A DNA stretch of 64,000 nt, taken from positions 8,237,065 to 8,301,064 of the forward strand of contig CM060113.1 of NCBI GenBank assembly GCA_030522415.1, read 5' to 3'. Positions 1 through 9,479 of the stretch are shown here, one piece after another (position 1 is the first letter of the stretch; each line of letters starts with the position of its first letter). The position numbers and the translations under genes are program-made. The notes under the pieces were generated by a model that did no database searches, was not told the DNA's origin, and saw only the letters and a list, made by a program, of their open reading frames with translations. The stretch comes from Channallabes apus. Lineage: Eukaryota > Chordata > Actinopteri > Siluriformes > Clariidae.

Positions 1-298
1 AAATGAACCTCTGTAAATTGTATGAAATCAGACTAAATGTACTTACGGTAAATACGTATCCAGGAACAGACTCACTATGATACCTGAATTCTGTTCTGAA
101 GGGTTAATCGTTGCTTTACTTCAATATAATAATGTCTATCCACCACATCCAAAAGTTAAAATACCACAAAAAAAGTTACATTAAATGACTTCTAGATGTT
201 ATTTGACATTAACATCTCACATTAAATCTTTGCCCTGTCCTTTCATTACATTGAAGCATTTCTGCGTATATGTAATAAATGAAACGTTTCAGACTGAC

Positions 299-432
299 AT
301 CTCCTCCATCTCCTCGGGTGTCAGGAACGACTCCACCGGCCAATTCAGTAGGCAGTTGACGAAGATCAGGACGGCGAGACCGGACCAAACCCACATGATC
401 ACGGTGAAGGACACACCAGCATCGTATATCAG
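299..432 (-). CDS. slc43a1: slc43a1 exon: LIYDAGVSF...NWPVESF segment
   Basis: Encodes [20 protein letters not shown], then [20 protein letters not shown] and EMEE. Acceptor tcctcccaatag at 433-435. The donor is best placed at 298/299 (GAT|gtcagt), a weak site, so this boundary is less certain than the others. Last exon of the gene inside the window. Confidence 0.85.
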
Positions 433-3400
433 CTATTGGGAGGACGATAGAGGCACACAGAGAGATAGGATTAGGATAAATCCTGAACAGTTCCACCTCA
501 TTGTCTAAACATCCGTCATTCACTTCCTTTTCTGATGCAACAGATGTGAAGCTTTGCACCGCACTACACTACACTACAAGAAGCTCCACCAATTGCCTCG
601 GGGCTCTCTCACTCATTACTCTCTTCTCCAGTGTGCAGTCTTTTACGCAGTGTTTATACAGTACCTATGAGAGCGCCAAGACCTTTCTTAACCCTCCTTC
701 CTCTTCCTCGTTGTAGTGCTTTAGTATACTTGTCATGGCTAATACAGTAGAACCTCAAACCTAAGTTTTGTTCGTAACCAGTGATAGTGGTGAGATGTGC
801 TGTAGGTGTGACAGAGAGTTCAAAGTGGAGGTGAGCCTGCATCAAGGATCGGCTCTAAGCCCCTTTTTGTTTGCTATGGTGATGGACGGGATGACAGATG
901 AGGTTAGACAGGAGTCTCCATAGACTCTGCAGATGACATTGTGCTTTGTAGTGAGAGCAGGGGACAGGTGGAGAAAAATCTAGAGAGATGGATGTATGCT
1001 CTAGAAAAGCAGAGGAATGAAGATTAGCATGGAATATACATGTGTGAATGAGAGGAACCTAAGTGGAACGGTGAGGCTACAGGAAGCAGAAGTAAAGAAG
1101 GTGCAGGACTTTACAGTCCAGAGCAACGGAGAGTGTGGTAAAGAGGTGAAGAGGCGGGTACAGGTAGATTGGAATAGATGGAGAAAAGTGTCAGGTGTGT
1201 TATGTGATAAAAAAGTATCAGCAAGAATGAAAGGAAAGGTGTACAAGACAGTGGTGAGACCAGCGATGCTCTACGGCTTAGAGACAGTGGCATTGAGGAA
1301 AAGACAGGAGGCAGAGCTGGAGGTAGCAGAGCTGAAGATGTTGAGGTTCTCTTTGGGAGTGACAAGGACAGATACTGTAGGATCAAGAATGAGTTCATCA
1401 GAGGGACAACCCATGTTAGATGTTTTGGAGATAAAATCAGAGAGGCCAGATTGAGGTGGTTTGGACATGTTCAGATGAGAGACTAGGAAAATATTGGTCA
1501 AAGAATTCTGAGGTTGGAACTGCCGGGCAGGAGGTCTAGAGGAAGACCAACGAGGAGATTTAAGGATGAAATTATTTGGTGTAAGAGAAGAGGATGCAGA
1601 GATAACGTTAGATGGAGGCAAATGATTCGCGTTGGCGACCCCTGAAAGGAAAAAGCTGAAGGACAAAGAAGATGATAAACCCTTAATTTGTTTTATTCTT
1701 GGCCGTCACTCCACTTAATAAAACTAAATTATTTTATCATGTGCCACTGACTGAGCGAAACTGATGCTGGGTGACGCAACGCATTCACGCCTTTGTTCAG
1801 CTGATAACGGAAGCTTGGGGTGACGGTTTCAAATTTTAGGTGCAGTATATGGTCGTGAAACAGATCACTTTAAAGTGAAAATTTGGCAATTTGGTGTAAA
1901 TTATGAAAGTGCACTTTCTGTCAGACCACTGGTGCGGCAGATCATCAATCCGGCTTTGACAGGAGCATGGTACTGTAACACATTCAGATGTTTGGTTTTG
2001 GACCGCTCTATAGAGTCAGTGCCCTTCCGTTCCAAAAGTCTAAAGTCCACCTCTGAATGGCTCAAAAACAAAACAAAACAAAAAAAAAGTAAGTTAAGTT
2101 TCAGTTTTGGATGGACTAGTCAATGTCCGGACTGATTGACCTTAAACAGGCCGCTCATGCCTGAAAACCGTCAAATGTGGTTGAATAAAAACAATTCTGG
2201 GAAGAAGAGCGGGCCAAAATTTCTCCACCGCGATGTGAAAGACTTGTCGCCAGCTACTGCAGACGCTGGATTGCAGCCGTTGCTGCCAAGAGTGGAACAA
2301 CCGGTTATTAGATTTAAATAATTTAGGCAATTACTAATTTCACATAGGGCGAGACGGCTGGGTTTGGACGGCTTTTCCTTTAATAAATGAAATCCTTAAT
2401 TAAAATGATTAAAAACCTGAATTTTGTTTTTACTCATTTGTACTCAGGTTATCTTTGTGTAATGTTAAAATTTGTTTCATGATCTGATTCATTTAAGTGC
2501 GTCAAATATGTCAAATGTGGCAAATACCGTTCCACGTCACTGGATGCCTATCCTGTGAGTAGCTTATACCATACCAATTTTTTTTATCTTCTCCAGATGC
2601 CTTCAGAGTTATCCTTGGTCTGTTGGTTACATGTTCACTAATAGCCTACTTTACTTTACGCAGATTCGGAGTTGTACCTTACAACGTGGCTATGTACAAT
2701 GTATACACATATGAAGGTGGAAGGAAAGAAAAAAGGATGTTATTTTTACTGGAAGGCCACTTTAATGGGAACGTACAATCTTCAGGATCGTTTTCTGCTA
2801 CTGGAGCAGAATACACAAAATATTTGGTTGTATTGTGCCCTAGAGAGAATCGAGGTTAGGTTAAACGTAGAGTTTAAAAAAGAACCACCCATACTGTACC
2901 TTAACTCCGGGGAAGGTGACGGCAGATGACGCGTAAGAGCCGATCATCAGTGACATCACGGTGGAGCTCAGACTCCCGAACATGTTGGGCAGCTACAGTG
3001 GAGAGGACGGAGCATGCAGAAAACTTTCAGAATGAAAAATGGAAACAACTGAAAAATTTGAACTTTGTGCTTTTTTCCTTTCTTGGAGATCTCACAAGAC
3101 TGTGTGTGTGTGTGTGTGTGTGTGATTGCATTACTGTGAAAACCACAGAAGTGTAAGAAAGCTACAGGAATCTGGGCCAAAGAACGACATGAGGACAAAT
3201 TAGTGTGAACATACAGGATATCCTCGATCCCTCGGGCCAAAGCCAGAGGGATAGAGAGACACAGAGAGAGACAGAGAGACAGAGACGGAGATTGTTTCCT
3301 TCTGTCATTTACTCCGACATGTGACGTTCTCCCACAGGCCCAGAATTTCACACAAACAGAGCGCATTTTCATGCTTCATTCTTGTAATGCGTGTGTGACT

Positions 3401-4036
3401 ACGTGACACCGGCCTGGTCTCTGTTTACCGTGCACACACACACTCACACACACACTCACACACACACACGCCCCAATGTTTGCTTTCATGTGTGTTTTCA
3501 AGTACATGAGACCATTAAGTTTAACTAGCCGGCATACCAAGGTATTTACCAGCAGCTTGTCGAGTGTTTGTCCTCGGGTCAGTCGGTCTTTCAGGACGTG
3601 ACGGAGAAAATAGTTTGCTGTGTGACTTTGTCTTAGAACTCTGAAATATACAGTGGGGGAAATAAGTATTTGATCCCCTACAGATTTTCTAAGTTTGCCC
3701 ACTTATAAAGAAATGAAGGGTCTATAGTTTTGATCATAGGTTTATGGTAAAGGATTGAGACAGAATATCAACCAAAAATACAAATGTTATGAATTAAGTT
3801 GCATTTCAATGAGGGAAATAAGTATTTGATTCCCAAGTAATACATGACTTAGGGTGCTTTCACACCTATAGTTCGATTGCTTTAGTCCGCACCAGTCAGA
3901 AAAATGTAGTAAATGTAGTAAACAGACGTGGGTACGGTTTGCTTTCACATATGCAGAGTTCTAAACGAACCAAAATAGACCGCGAAGCCCAACAAACTTA
4001 GAAAATCTGTAGGGGATCAAATACTTATTCCCCCCA

Positions 4037-4078
<42 letters not shown>

Positions 4079-4705
4079 ATTTTTTAAACAGAGCAAGCTG
4101 TGCAACCTCATGATGTAAGAATTGGCATTGAACATTATCCAGGAAAAGTCTATTATGTCAACGTATTAGAGAAAATTTTTTGTGATGATGATGATGAAGA
4201 TTTAAAAAAATATCATTAATCGCATCAGCACTGATCTGAAAAGTAGCAGAGACCTGGGACGCCTGTGTGAAAATAGCCAACTGGTGTGGAAATGCGTTTT
4301 TTCCCTCTGGAACAAGATCTGATACACTCCACTGACACACACACACACACACACACACTATAAAGTTCACAGAGGACATTTCCTGCCTTGACACAAAAGA
4401 AATTTCCTATTATATGCTTCAAATACAATACTAAAATACAAATAAAATGAAAAAAGAATAAAAAAGATAGAGAAAGAGAGAGAGAGACAGAGAGAGAGAA
4501 AGAGAGAGAGAGAGAGACGAAGACATAGAGAGAGACAGCAACTCTCAGGTCATAACCTTCAATTGCTAAACAGCTTGGTGTGATTCTGTACATGCTGGTA
4601 CTAAAACCCGCATAGCACGAGAGAGGAAAAAGAGAGAGAGAGAGGGAGAGAGGAAAGAGAGAGAGAGAGAGAGAGGAAAAAGAGAGAGAGAGAGAGAGAG
4701 AGAGA

Positions 4706-4774
<69 letters not shown>

Positions 4775-4791
4775 GAGAGAGAGAGGAAAGA

Positions 4792-4838
<47 letters not shown>

Positions 4839-4957
4839 CAACTCTCAGGTCATAACCTTCAATTGCTAAACAGCTTGGTGTGATTCTGTACATGCTGGTA
4901 CTAAAACCCGCATAGCACGAGAGAGGAAAAAGAGAGAGAGAGAGAGAGAGAGGGAGA

Positions 4958-4993
<36 letters not shown>

Positions 4994-7900
4994 AGTGTTC
5001 TGAGTTGTGTGTTTCTAAGAAAAGCAGGACGCAGCGTCACGGGATGAAAAGGCCTGACTCTGCTCAGAGCACCTCGGCCAGGATATTTTCCAGTGCATGT
5101 TTGGGAATGTGTAAGTGTTTACACGTCTGGATTGTACAAAATGTGTGTGTGTGTGTGTGCGCATGGAAACTCTCTCTTACACACAAGCTGGTGTGTGCGT
5201 TTAACACAGTCTTAATATAAAGCATTGAAGCATTTTTACTGAGGATGTGGATGAATGCGGATGAAATCTGTAGTGTGTGTGTGTGTGTATGTGTGTGTGT
5301 GTGTGTATGTAGTCTGTGCGGTCATAGGGCATTAAAGTGCGGTGTGTGTGTGTGTTTGTTTTTGTGTGTGTGTGGGGGGGGGAGGGGGGTGTGTGTTGTG
5401 TCCTTGTCTGTTTTAGGTAAAGGAGAGAGGGTGGTGAGTTTGAAGAAGGTGTGACGGAAACCGGAGCGTGTGATTGGTGGATGCAATTAGGGTGTGCATG
5501 TGCTACCTCACACCCACGTCACACACTTTAACTGGAACTCATAACTACTGTAGCGTGGCTAAAACACCACATGCTTAGATCCATATAATTCCACAACAAC
5601 AACAAAAGCAAAAAATGATAAAAAGAACAAATAAATCTCTGACCTGTCTACTTTCATCTCTCTCTTACTTTCTGTGTGTGTGTGTGTGTGTTTGTGCCTC
5701 CCCCCGTTTTTTGTTTTCTCACCGTGAGAGACGTGAAGGTCAAACAGATTCCTCCAAACCCGTTGAATGACAGAGCGACAAAGATGAGGGCGGAGAGGAC
5801 TGGAAGCAGAAATAAAGACACGGAATGATGAGAAATCACATCGAAGGATCTCGCGACGAACGTATTCTGTATCTGAGACAGCGTCAAGTAAATCTAAAGT
5901 CATAAGTTACTCTACGTTACAGCAGATATAAATACTCACTCCGTCACTGCCGTCATTTTTTATCGCCCTCTCTCGTGGGTATAAGACAAATGTCTCATGT
6001 TACAGTGAAACCTCAAAAGTCCAGTCCTGAACCATTTCCAGTCACATCAACCCTGACACTGGAGACTCCTTCCATATCCACTACTGTATATTACATATTT
6101 ACTGTCACTACAACAAAGCTGAGAGTCAGTTCTCAGGTTCTTATGTGGTTGGGGGAAGACGGTGTCATCCTCATCTTCCCCGGGTATTAATTTGGAGTCA
6201 GAAGACATGGGGGAAACGGGGAGTGAGTAGCAGAAATGGTACATTGCTTATTTGGAAAGCAGGAACGCATCAATGCACTACAGGCCGGGGGTAGCTCAGT
6301 GGTTAAGGCATTGGACAAAGGTTCAAATCCCATGACCACCTGCTGGGCTCTTGAGCAAGACCCTTAATCCTCAACTGCTCAGATGTAGAATGAGATAAAA
6401 ACGTAAGTCGCTCTGGCTACGCGTGTCTGAGTTGTAGTACGAGTGCCACGTACGGGATTGGAATCAGTTTGGATTTGGCACATATTCTAATCAGACCTGC
6501 TAAGTCACATTTGCAATTAAGAGATTGGGTGGACGCACCTTATCCAAAGTGACGCATGTTCCTGACCTTTTTCACTGACGCTTATCGAAGCTGTTCCGAA
6601 TTGAAATTCCTGTCGGTCCTTGTCGCTTGTCTTTGTAACATCACATGCCCAAATCACACTTGAACTGATTATGCATGAGCTATGAAATGTTAAAACAACT
6701 ACAGTAACGACTCAGCTAGAACTCTAGAACTATCCAAGAACCATCATGATTTACCTACTAACTGAGGATCTGAGGATCTGAGAGTCCGCTAGTAACTGTC
6801 ACTGTATGATTAGCTCGTTTCTTTCGTTACCTGCAAGTTCGCAACTTTGTATCTATAACAATAATAATAATAATAATAATACATTTCATTCTTTTTTAAA
6901 TATGTTTGTTTATGACAATTCTTCAATAAAAAAAAAAATAAATAAAAAAGACTTCTGTATGATTTTTCAAGACGTGCTACGATTTCCGCGATGCCCCATA
7001 CAAAAGTCGACATGTTTTTCGGCGGGGTGTCAGCTCGCCCTTTATCCAGCAAACCTGGTTACCTGTGTTTTGGATAACTGTGACTACAGAAGCTATAAAC
7101 CTGCAGTGCACTTCGGTAATAAACCACCACATGAAGTGTAGTAACTATTGGAGATCATTACTTTTTAGTCGTTTACTGCATTTCACCTTTTGAAAAATGT
7201 TCAAGGAGAAAACAAGTTAAATAACAAACTGCTGATGTATATACAGTATTTCACTCTGTGCGTGCATGATGCTAACTGACGCAGCACAGATGCTCCGCAT
7301 GAATGTATGTATGTATAACGCCTATTGTGTTATAGCACGTCTCCATGGCAACCACTGCATTTCCCTTAATTAGGCATTAAGTATCAGTTTGGGCGCCGTT
7401 ACTGATAATCACACCAGCGCCATCATTACTCTCCAAAATGACACACGCGTAACCAATATAAACAAAAAAAGGTAACTCTATGTGTAATTAGTATGTGTGT
7501 GTTTGTCCTATCTTGGACTCACCTTGAGGCTGATATGCTGACACAGACATCATCGCACAGGACAGAGCGAAGCATGCGCTGGGAGAGAGAAAGACTGAGA
7601 GTGAATTTAATGTGTCCAGATTAGAACGAGTCTTTTGCATTAGTGTTGAGATTGACCGAGAACCCAATAAAACAAATAAGCAGAAAGGGAAGATGAATGA
7701 TTGAGTATACGTTTGTGTATTATGCGTGATTCCGTGCGTACCTCCCGGTGAGCCGAAGCGGTCTGGGGCCGTATCGGTCCATGAGGATGCCGAGAGGCAG
7801 CGTGGCGGCACTGAGCAGGAAGGAGCCGATGGTGAAGCCCAGGTTGAGCATCTCCTCCTGCTCTACACAGCTCAGCCAACCCTCGTGAGGCTCGGTACTG

Positions 7901-8222
7901 ACGTTAGCCACCGCCGTCTCATTTTCTAGCGAGGCAGCAGAGACAGACGAGAACAGATCAGCGTATGGTTTATTCATGGTTTCGCGCTCAGCACTGGCTC
8001 TTGTGTCACGACCCTGACTGGCCGTGTCTGAGTGTGTTTTTCCATCCTTTCTAGGGCAGCTTACCTGTGCAAAGGTGCGAGTAAAAGCCCTCGTTCTTCA
8101 GCATGATGAGCAGAGACCCCCATCCCAGCAGCACGGCCGAAAATCCTAGATTTTCCACCACTGCTGTGCAGGCCATCCACCATCGCCTCCGGAATGCCTG
8201 TCGCGGTGAGGGCGCCAGGCAT
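299..8222 (-). CDS. slc43a1: slc43a1 (LAT3), six 5' coding exons; 3' part outside the window
   Basis: Sodium-independent facilitative transporter for large neutral amino acids (Leu, Ile, Val, Phe, Met) in the plasma membrane, SLC43 family, 12 membrane spans. Join on the minus strand: 8222-8065, 7925-7742, 7578-7523, 5799-5723, 2992-2900, 432-299. All internal joins have AG/GT sites and phases add up (158, 184, 56, 77, 93, 134 bp). Visible family motifs are [86 protein letters not shown] and [19 protein letters not shown] and the IM..WSGLA segment resemble SLC43A1 more than SLC43A2 (LAT4). Exons for the second half (central loop and last six spans) would lie left of position 1. The start codon is unresolved; see the first exon. 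Assignment is from remembered family sequences, not a search. Confidence 0.9.
775..1672 (+). pseudogene. LINE reverse-transcriptase remnant (RTE-like)
   Basis: Plus-strand relic of the C-terminal part of a fish non-LTR retrotransposon polyprotein. The frame at 1017-1378 reads [20 protein letters not shown], then [20 protein letters not shown] and [20 protein letters not shown]; after about 1379 the protein continues in another frame ([11 protein letters not shown], then [11 protein letters not shown]). The upstream part still shows [15 protein letters not shown] and a degraded ADDIVLC-like catalytic box near 930. The frame change coincides with a 5-bp insertion at 1373-1379. The clade name is from memory and not certain. 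Confidence 0.75.
2040..2512 (+). mobile_element. Tc1/mariner 3' remnant
   Basis: Degenerate copy of the 3' third of the same Tc1 family as the element at 18485-20105. Shared landmarks are CCACCTCTgAATGGCT, GACCTTAAACAGG, GAGCGGGCCAAAATT and the 3' region down to the terminal repeat (TTTCATGATCTGA). Where the younger copy has a TAA stop (19628-19630), this one keeps a glutamate codon. It lies inside an slc43a1 intron. Confidence 0.75.
2900..2992 (-). CDS. slc43a1: slc43a1 exon: [23 protein letters not shown] span
   Basis: 93 bp, exactly 31 codons: [20 protein letters not shown] then [11 protein letters not shown]. Acceptor cctctccactgtag, donor GTTAAG|gtacag. The donor overlaps the heptamer TACAGTA (plus strand TACTGTA at 2892-2898) discussed in the findings. 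Confidence 0.9.
3651..4039. mobile_element. Tc1-type MITE with a nested second element
   Basis: Terminal inverted repeats of about 47 bp: the left begins CAGTGGGGGAAATAAGTATT (3651-3697) and the right is its near-perfect complement ending at 4039. It is flanked by TA on both sides. There is no coding capacity. The segment about 3845-3990 (GGGTGCTTTCACACC...) looks like a separate short element inserted into it. A (TA)n tract follows at 4040-4070. Confidence 0.75.
4463..4988. repeat. Long (GA)n tract with an internal 300-bp-spaced duplication
   Basis: Purine repeat of GAGAGA with AAAG, CAG and GGAG variants. A unique-sequence block beginning GACAGCAACTCTCAGG occurs twice, at about 4531-4640 and 4831-4940, the two copies identical and exactly 300 bp apart. 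The long minus-strand open frame of Ser/Leu repeats here is an artefact of the repeat. Confidence 0.9.
5272..5400. repeat. (GT)n microsatellites
   Basis: Three close GT/TG tracts, with a short (TG)n at 5141-5160 just before and a G-run at 5373-5390. They lie in the slc43a1 intron; no gene. Confidence 0.9.
5723..5799 (-). CDS. slc43a1: slc43a1 exon: [14 protein letters not shown] segment
   Basis: 77-bp exon coding [20 protein letters not shown] and TFTSLT, one of the most conserved SLC43 blocks. Acceptor tttctgcttccag, donor CTCACG|gtgaga; ends in phase 0. Confidence 0.9.
6283..6420 (+). mobile_element. tRNA-derived SINE, family A (truncated)
   Basis: Pol III A-box-like GGTAGCTCAGTGGTTAAGG and B-box-like GGTTCAAATCCC are followed by a tail block (GGGCTCTTGAGCAAGACCC...CTCAACTGCTCAGATG...GTAAGTCGCTCTGG) shared with the copy at 28446-28600. 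It is widespread in otophysan fish as remembered. Confidence 0.75.
7339..7420. promoter_or_regulatory. Candidate intronic enhancer with RFX X-box
   Basis: GTCTCCATGGCAAC at 7339-7352 (reverse GTTGCCATGGAGAC) has the form of a full RFX-family X-box. It is followed by TTAATTAGGC, a homeodomain-type core, and GC-bearing sequence unlike the AT-rich surroundings. It sits in the slc43a1 intron between 5799 and 7523. Motifs are seen directly; enhancer activity and conservation are inferred. Confidence 0.35.
7523..7578 (-). CDS. slc43a1: slc43a1 exon: third span, first part
   Basis: 56-bp exon coding (S)[18 protein letters not shown](G), matching SACFTASCTLMALA of LAT3. Acceptor ctctctcccag, donor CAAG|gtgagt. 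Phase 2 in and phase 1 out fit the neighbouring exons. Confidence 0.88.
7742..7925 (-). CDS. slc43a1: slc43a1 exon: first extracellular loop and second span
   Basis: Acceptor ctgcctcgctag at 7926-7928 has a good pyrimidine tract and the donor is GGGAG|gtacgc. The exon encodes [20 protein letters not shown], then [20 protein letters not shown] and [22 protein letters not shown] and NVS are N-glycosylation sequons in the extracellular loop. The open frame running on to an ATG at 7977 is intronic: it would replace the acceptor and break the join to the preceding exon. Confidence 0.9.
8065..8222 (-). CDS. slc43a1: slc43a1 exon: N-terminus and first membrane span
   Basis: Encodes [20 protein letters not shown], then [20 protein letters not shown] and [12 protein letters not shown]. 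Donor is CACAG|gtaagc at 8064/8065. The 5' edge follows an AG acceptor (cttgacag). The codon matching the family's initiator Met (MAPxL...) is CTG, not ATG, and reading upstream in frame reaches TAA with no ATG on the way. An ATG at 8222-8220 is out of frame with the protein. Initiation must come from an unseen upstream exon, a non-AUG codon, the internal Met of WWMAC, or this is a sequence defect. Confidence 0.85.
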
Positions 8223-8754
8223 CTGTCAAGTAAAATCGAGAAACATTTAGAGCGAGGGTCCTCGACTTACTTTACGTTAGGAGGTAGGGCTGCACGATAT
8301 TAGGAAAATATGCGATATTGTTGTTGAATACTGCGATAACGATATTTCTTGCGATATAACATTTCCCTAGAGAAATGCATTTTATTATTATTGCCTATTT
8401 TTTTTTATTATTTATTTATATGTAATGATCATACTAAAATAAACAGGTAATAAATATTCGTCTGATGTAATTAAATCTAATTCAGGCTAAAAAGAAACTA
8501 TATGTCAAGGAAGTTGCAAATATTTAGACTTCAAAACACTATGAATGACTTAAACCCCTCAGCAGATATTCTGACTTCTGGTTTGCTGTTACTATAAACC
8601 TGCCAACACAATATGAATTACTTTCAAACATTACTGTTTATTTACATGTAACCATACACTCATCAATAGTGTCTTAAAACAAGAGCATCTTTTAAACTAA
8701 ATATTCTCTTTGGCTGGCCTGTTTTTTTTTTTTTAATTAAAATAAATATTATTT

Positions 8755-8885
8755 GTGTGTGTGTCCTGCGATGGATTGGCACCCTGTCCAGGGTGTACCC
8801 TGCCTTGTGCCCTAAATTTCCTGGGATAGGCTCCAGGCCCCCGCGACCCTGTATATAAGGATAAAGCGGTACAGAAAATGAATGA
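8755..8885 (+). mobile_element. SINE family B, 3' fragment
   Basis: Matches the 3' half of the SINE at 17471-17823: CCTGCGATGGATTGGCACCC, GTCCAGGGTGTACCCTGCC, GGGATAGGCTCCAGG, GATAAAGCGGTA. This copy shows the uninterrupted GTGTACCCTGCC that is split by a 5-bp insertion in the copy at 15.6 kb. Confidence 0.8.
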
Positions 8886-8928
8886 ATTAATTAATTATTA
8901 AACAAAAATTAAATAAAAAAATACTATT

Positions 8929-9240
8929 TGTCACACACACACACACGCACGCACACGCACGCACACACTCGCTCCGCGACCGGCACTAGGACCCGGAAGT
9001 AATGCGGGCGCGAACCCGGAAGTATAAGAGGAGTAAACAAACCATCGCATAGAGCTTAGTCACTGTGTTCACGCATGTCGGTTCAGATTGTTTACTTTCT
9101 GATTCGAGTGTGTTTATAGGACGCGGGTTAAATGTGTGTTTTTCCCTTGCTCCCCTGTGACTAATTCGCGTGGTTATTCTGCCTACTCGCTTGGGTTTAC
9201 CGTCCACGCTACAAAATCATCCGGGCTTCAGTTCGCGACA
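8929..9240 (+). mobile_element. Diverged LTR of the Ty3/gypsy family
   Basis: Aligns along its length with the LTRs at 23170 and 27604: CGGCACTAGGACCCGGAAGT, AGTATAAGAGGAG, TTTATAGGACGCGGGTTA, CTTGGGTTTACCGTCCACGC and the end GTTCGCGACA. A CA-repeat expansion follows the 5' TGTCA. The six bases after the LTR (GAATGA) equal the start of the internal region of the complete element, so this may be a 5' LTR with a scrap of internal sequence rather than a clean solo LTR. Confidence 0.75.
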
Positions 9241-9260
9241 GAATGAAGTATAAAGATATA

Positions 9261-9261
<1 letters not shown>

Positions 9262-9306
<45 letters not shown>
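9262..9306. repeat. (TA)n microsatellite
   Basis: Perfect TA dinucleotide run just after the LTR. Confidence 0.95.
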
Positions 9307-9310
<4 letters not shown>

Positions 9311-9479
9311 ATATAAGCGGGTATAAACATAGTAAGGGCCCATCTGACTGGTCAAATTTGGACACACAAATGCTTGGCAAATAAAGTATTTATCGCAACT
9401 CTTTGCGATATGGTTATCGCGCATGCCATTATCACGATAACGATATTTTTTCGATATATCGTGCAGCCCTATTAGGAGG

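Larger units (their letters stand above)
8285..9471. mobile_element. hAT-type element containing a SINE fragment and a gypsy LTR
   Basis: Ends TAGGGCTGCACGATAT and ATATCGTGCAGCCCTA are perfect inverted repeats, flanked by the exact 8-bp target duplication TTAGGAGG (8277-8284 and 9472-9479), the hallmark of hAT transposons. Inner ends are rich in GCGATAAC/CGATAT motifs. There is no transposase, so it was non-autonomous. Later insertions (8750-8890, 8929-9240) and a (TA)n tract lie within it. It sits directly upstream of the first slc43a1 exon recognised. Confidence 0.85.

Noticed and set aside
743..749. TACAGTA counted as a Tc1 scar
   Set aside because: It begins TACAGTAGAACCTCAAACC, which resembles a pogo/Tigger-type terminal repeat, so its origin may differ; kept in the raw count only.
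4225..5040. 271-residue minus-strand open frame of Ser/Leu repeats
   Set aside because: It is the translation of the GA repeat and has no splice or family support.
7726..7929. Plus-strand 67-residue frame opposite an slc43a1 exon
   Set aside because: Antisense shadow of a verified exon.
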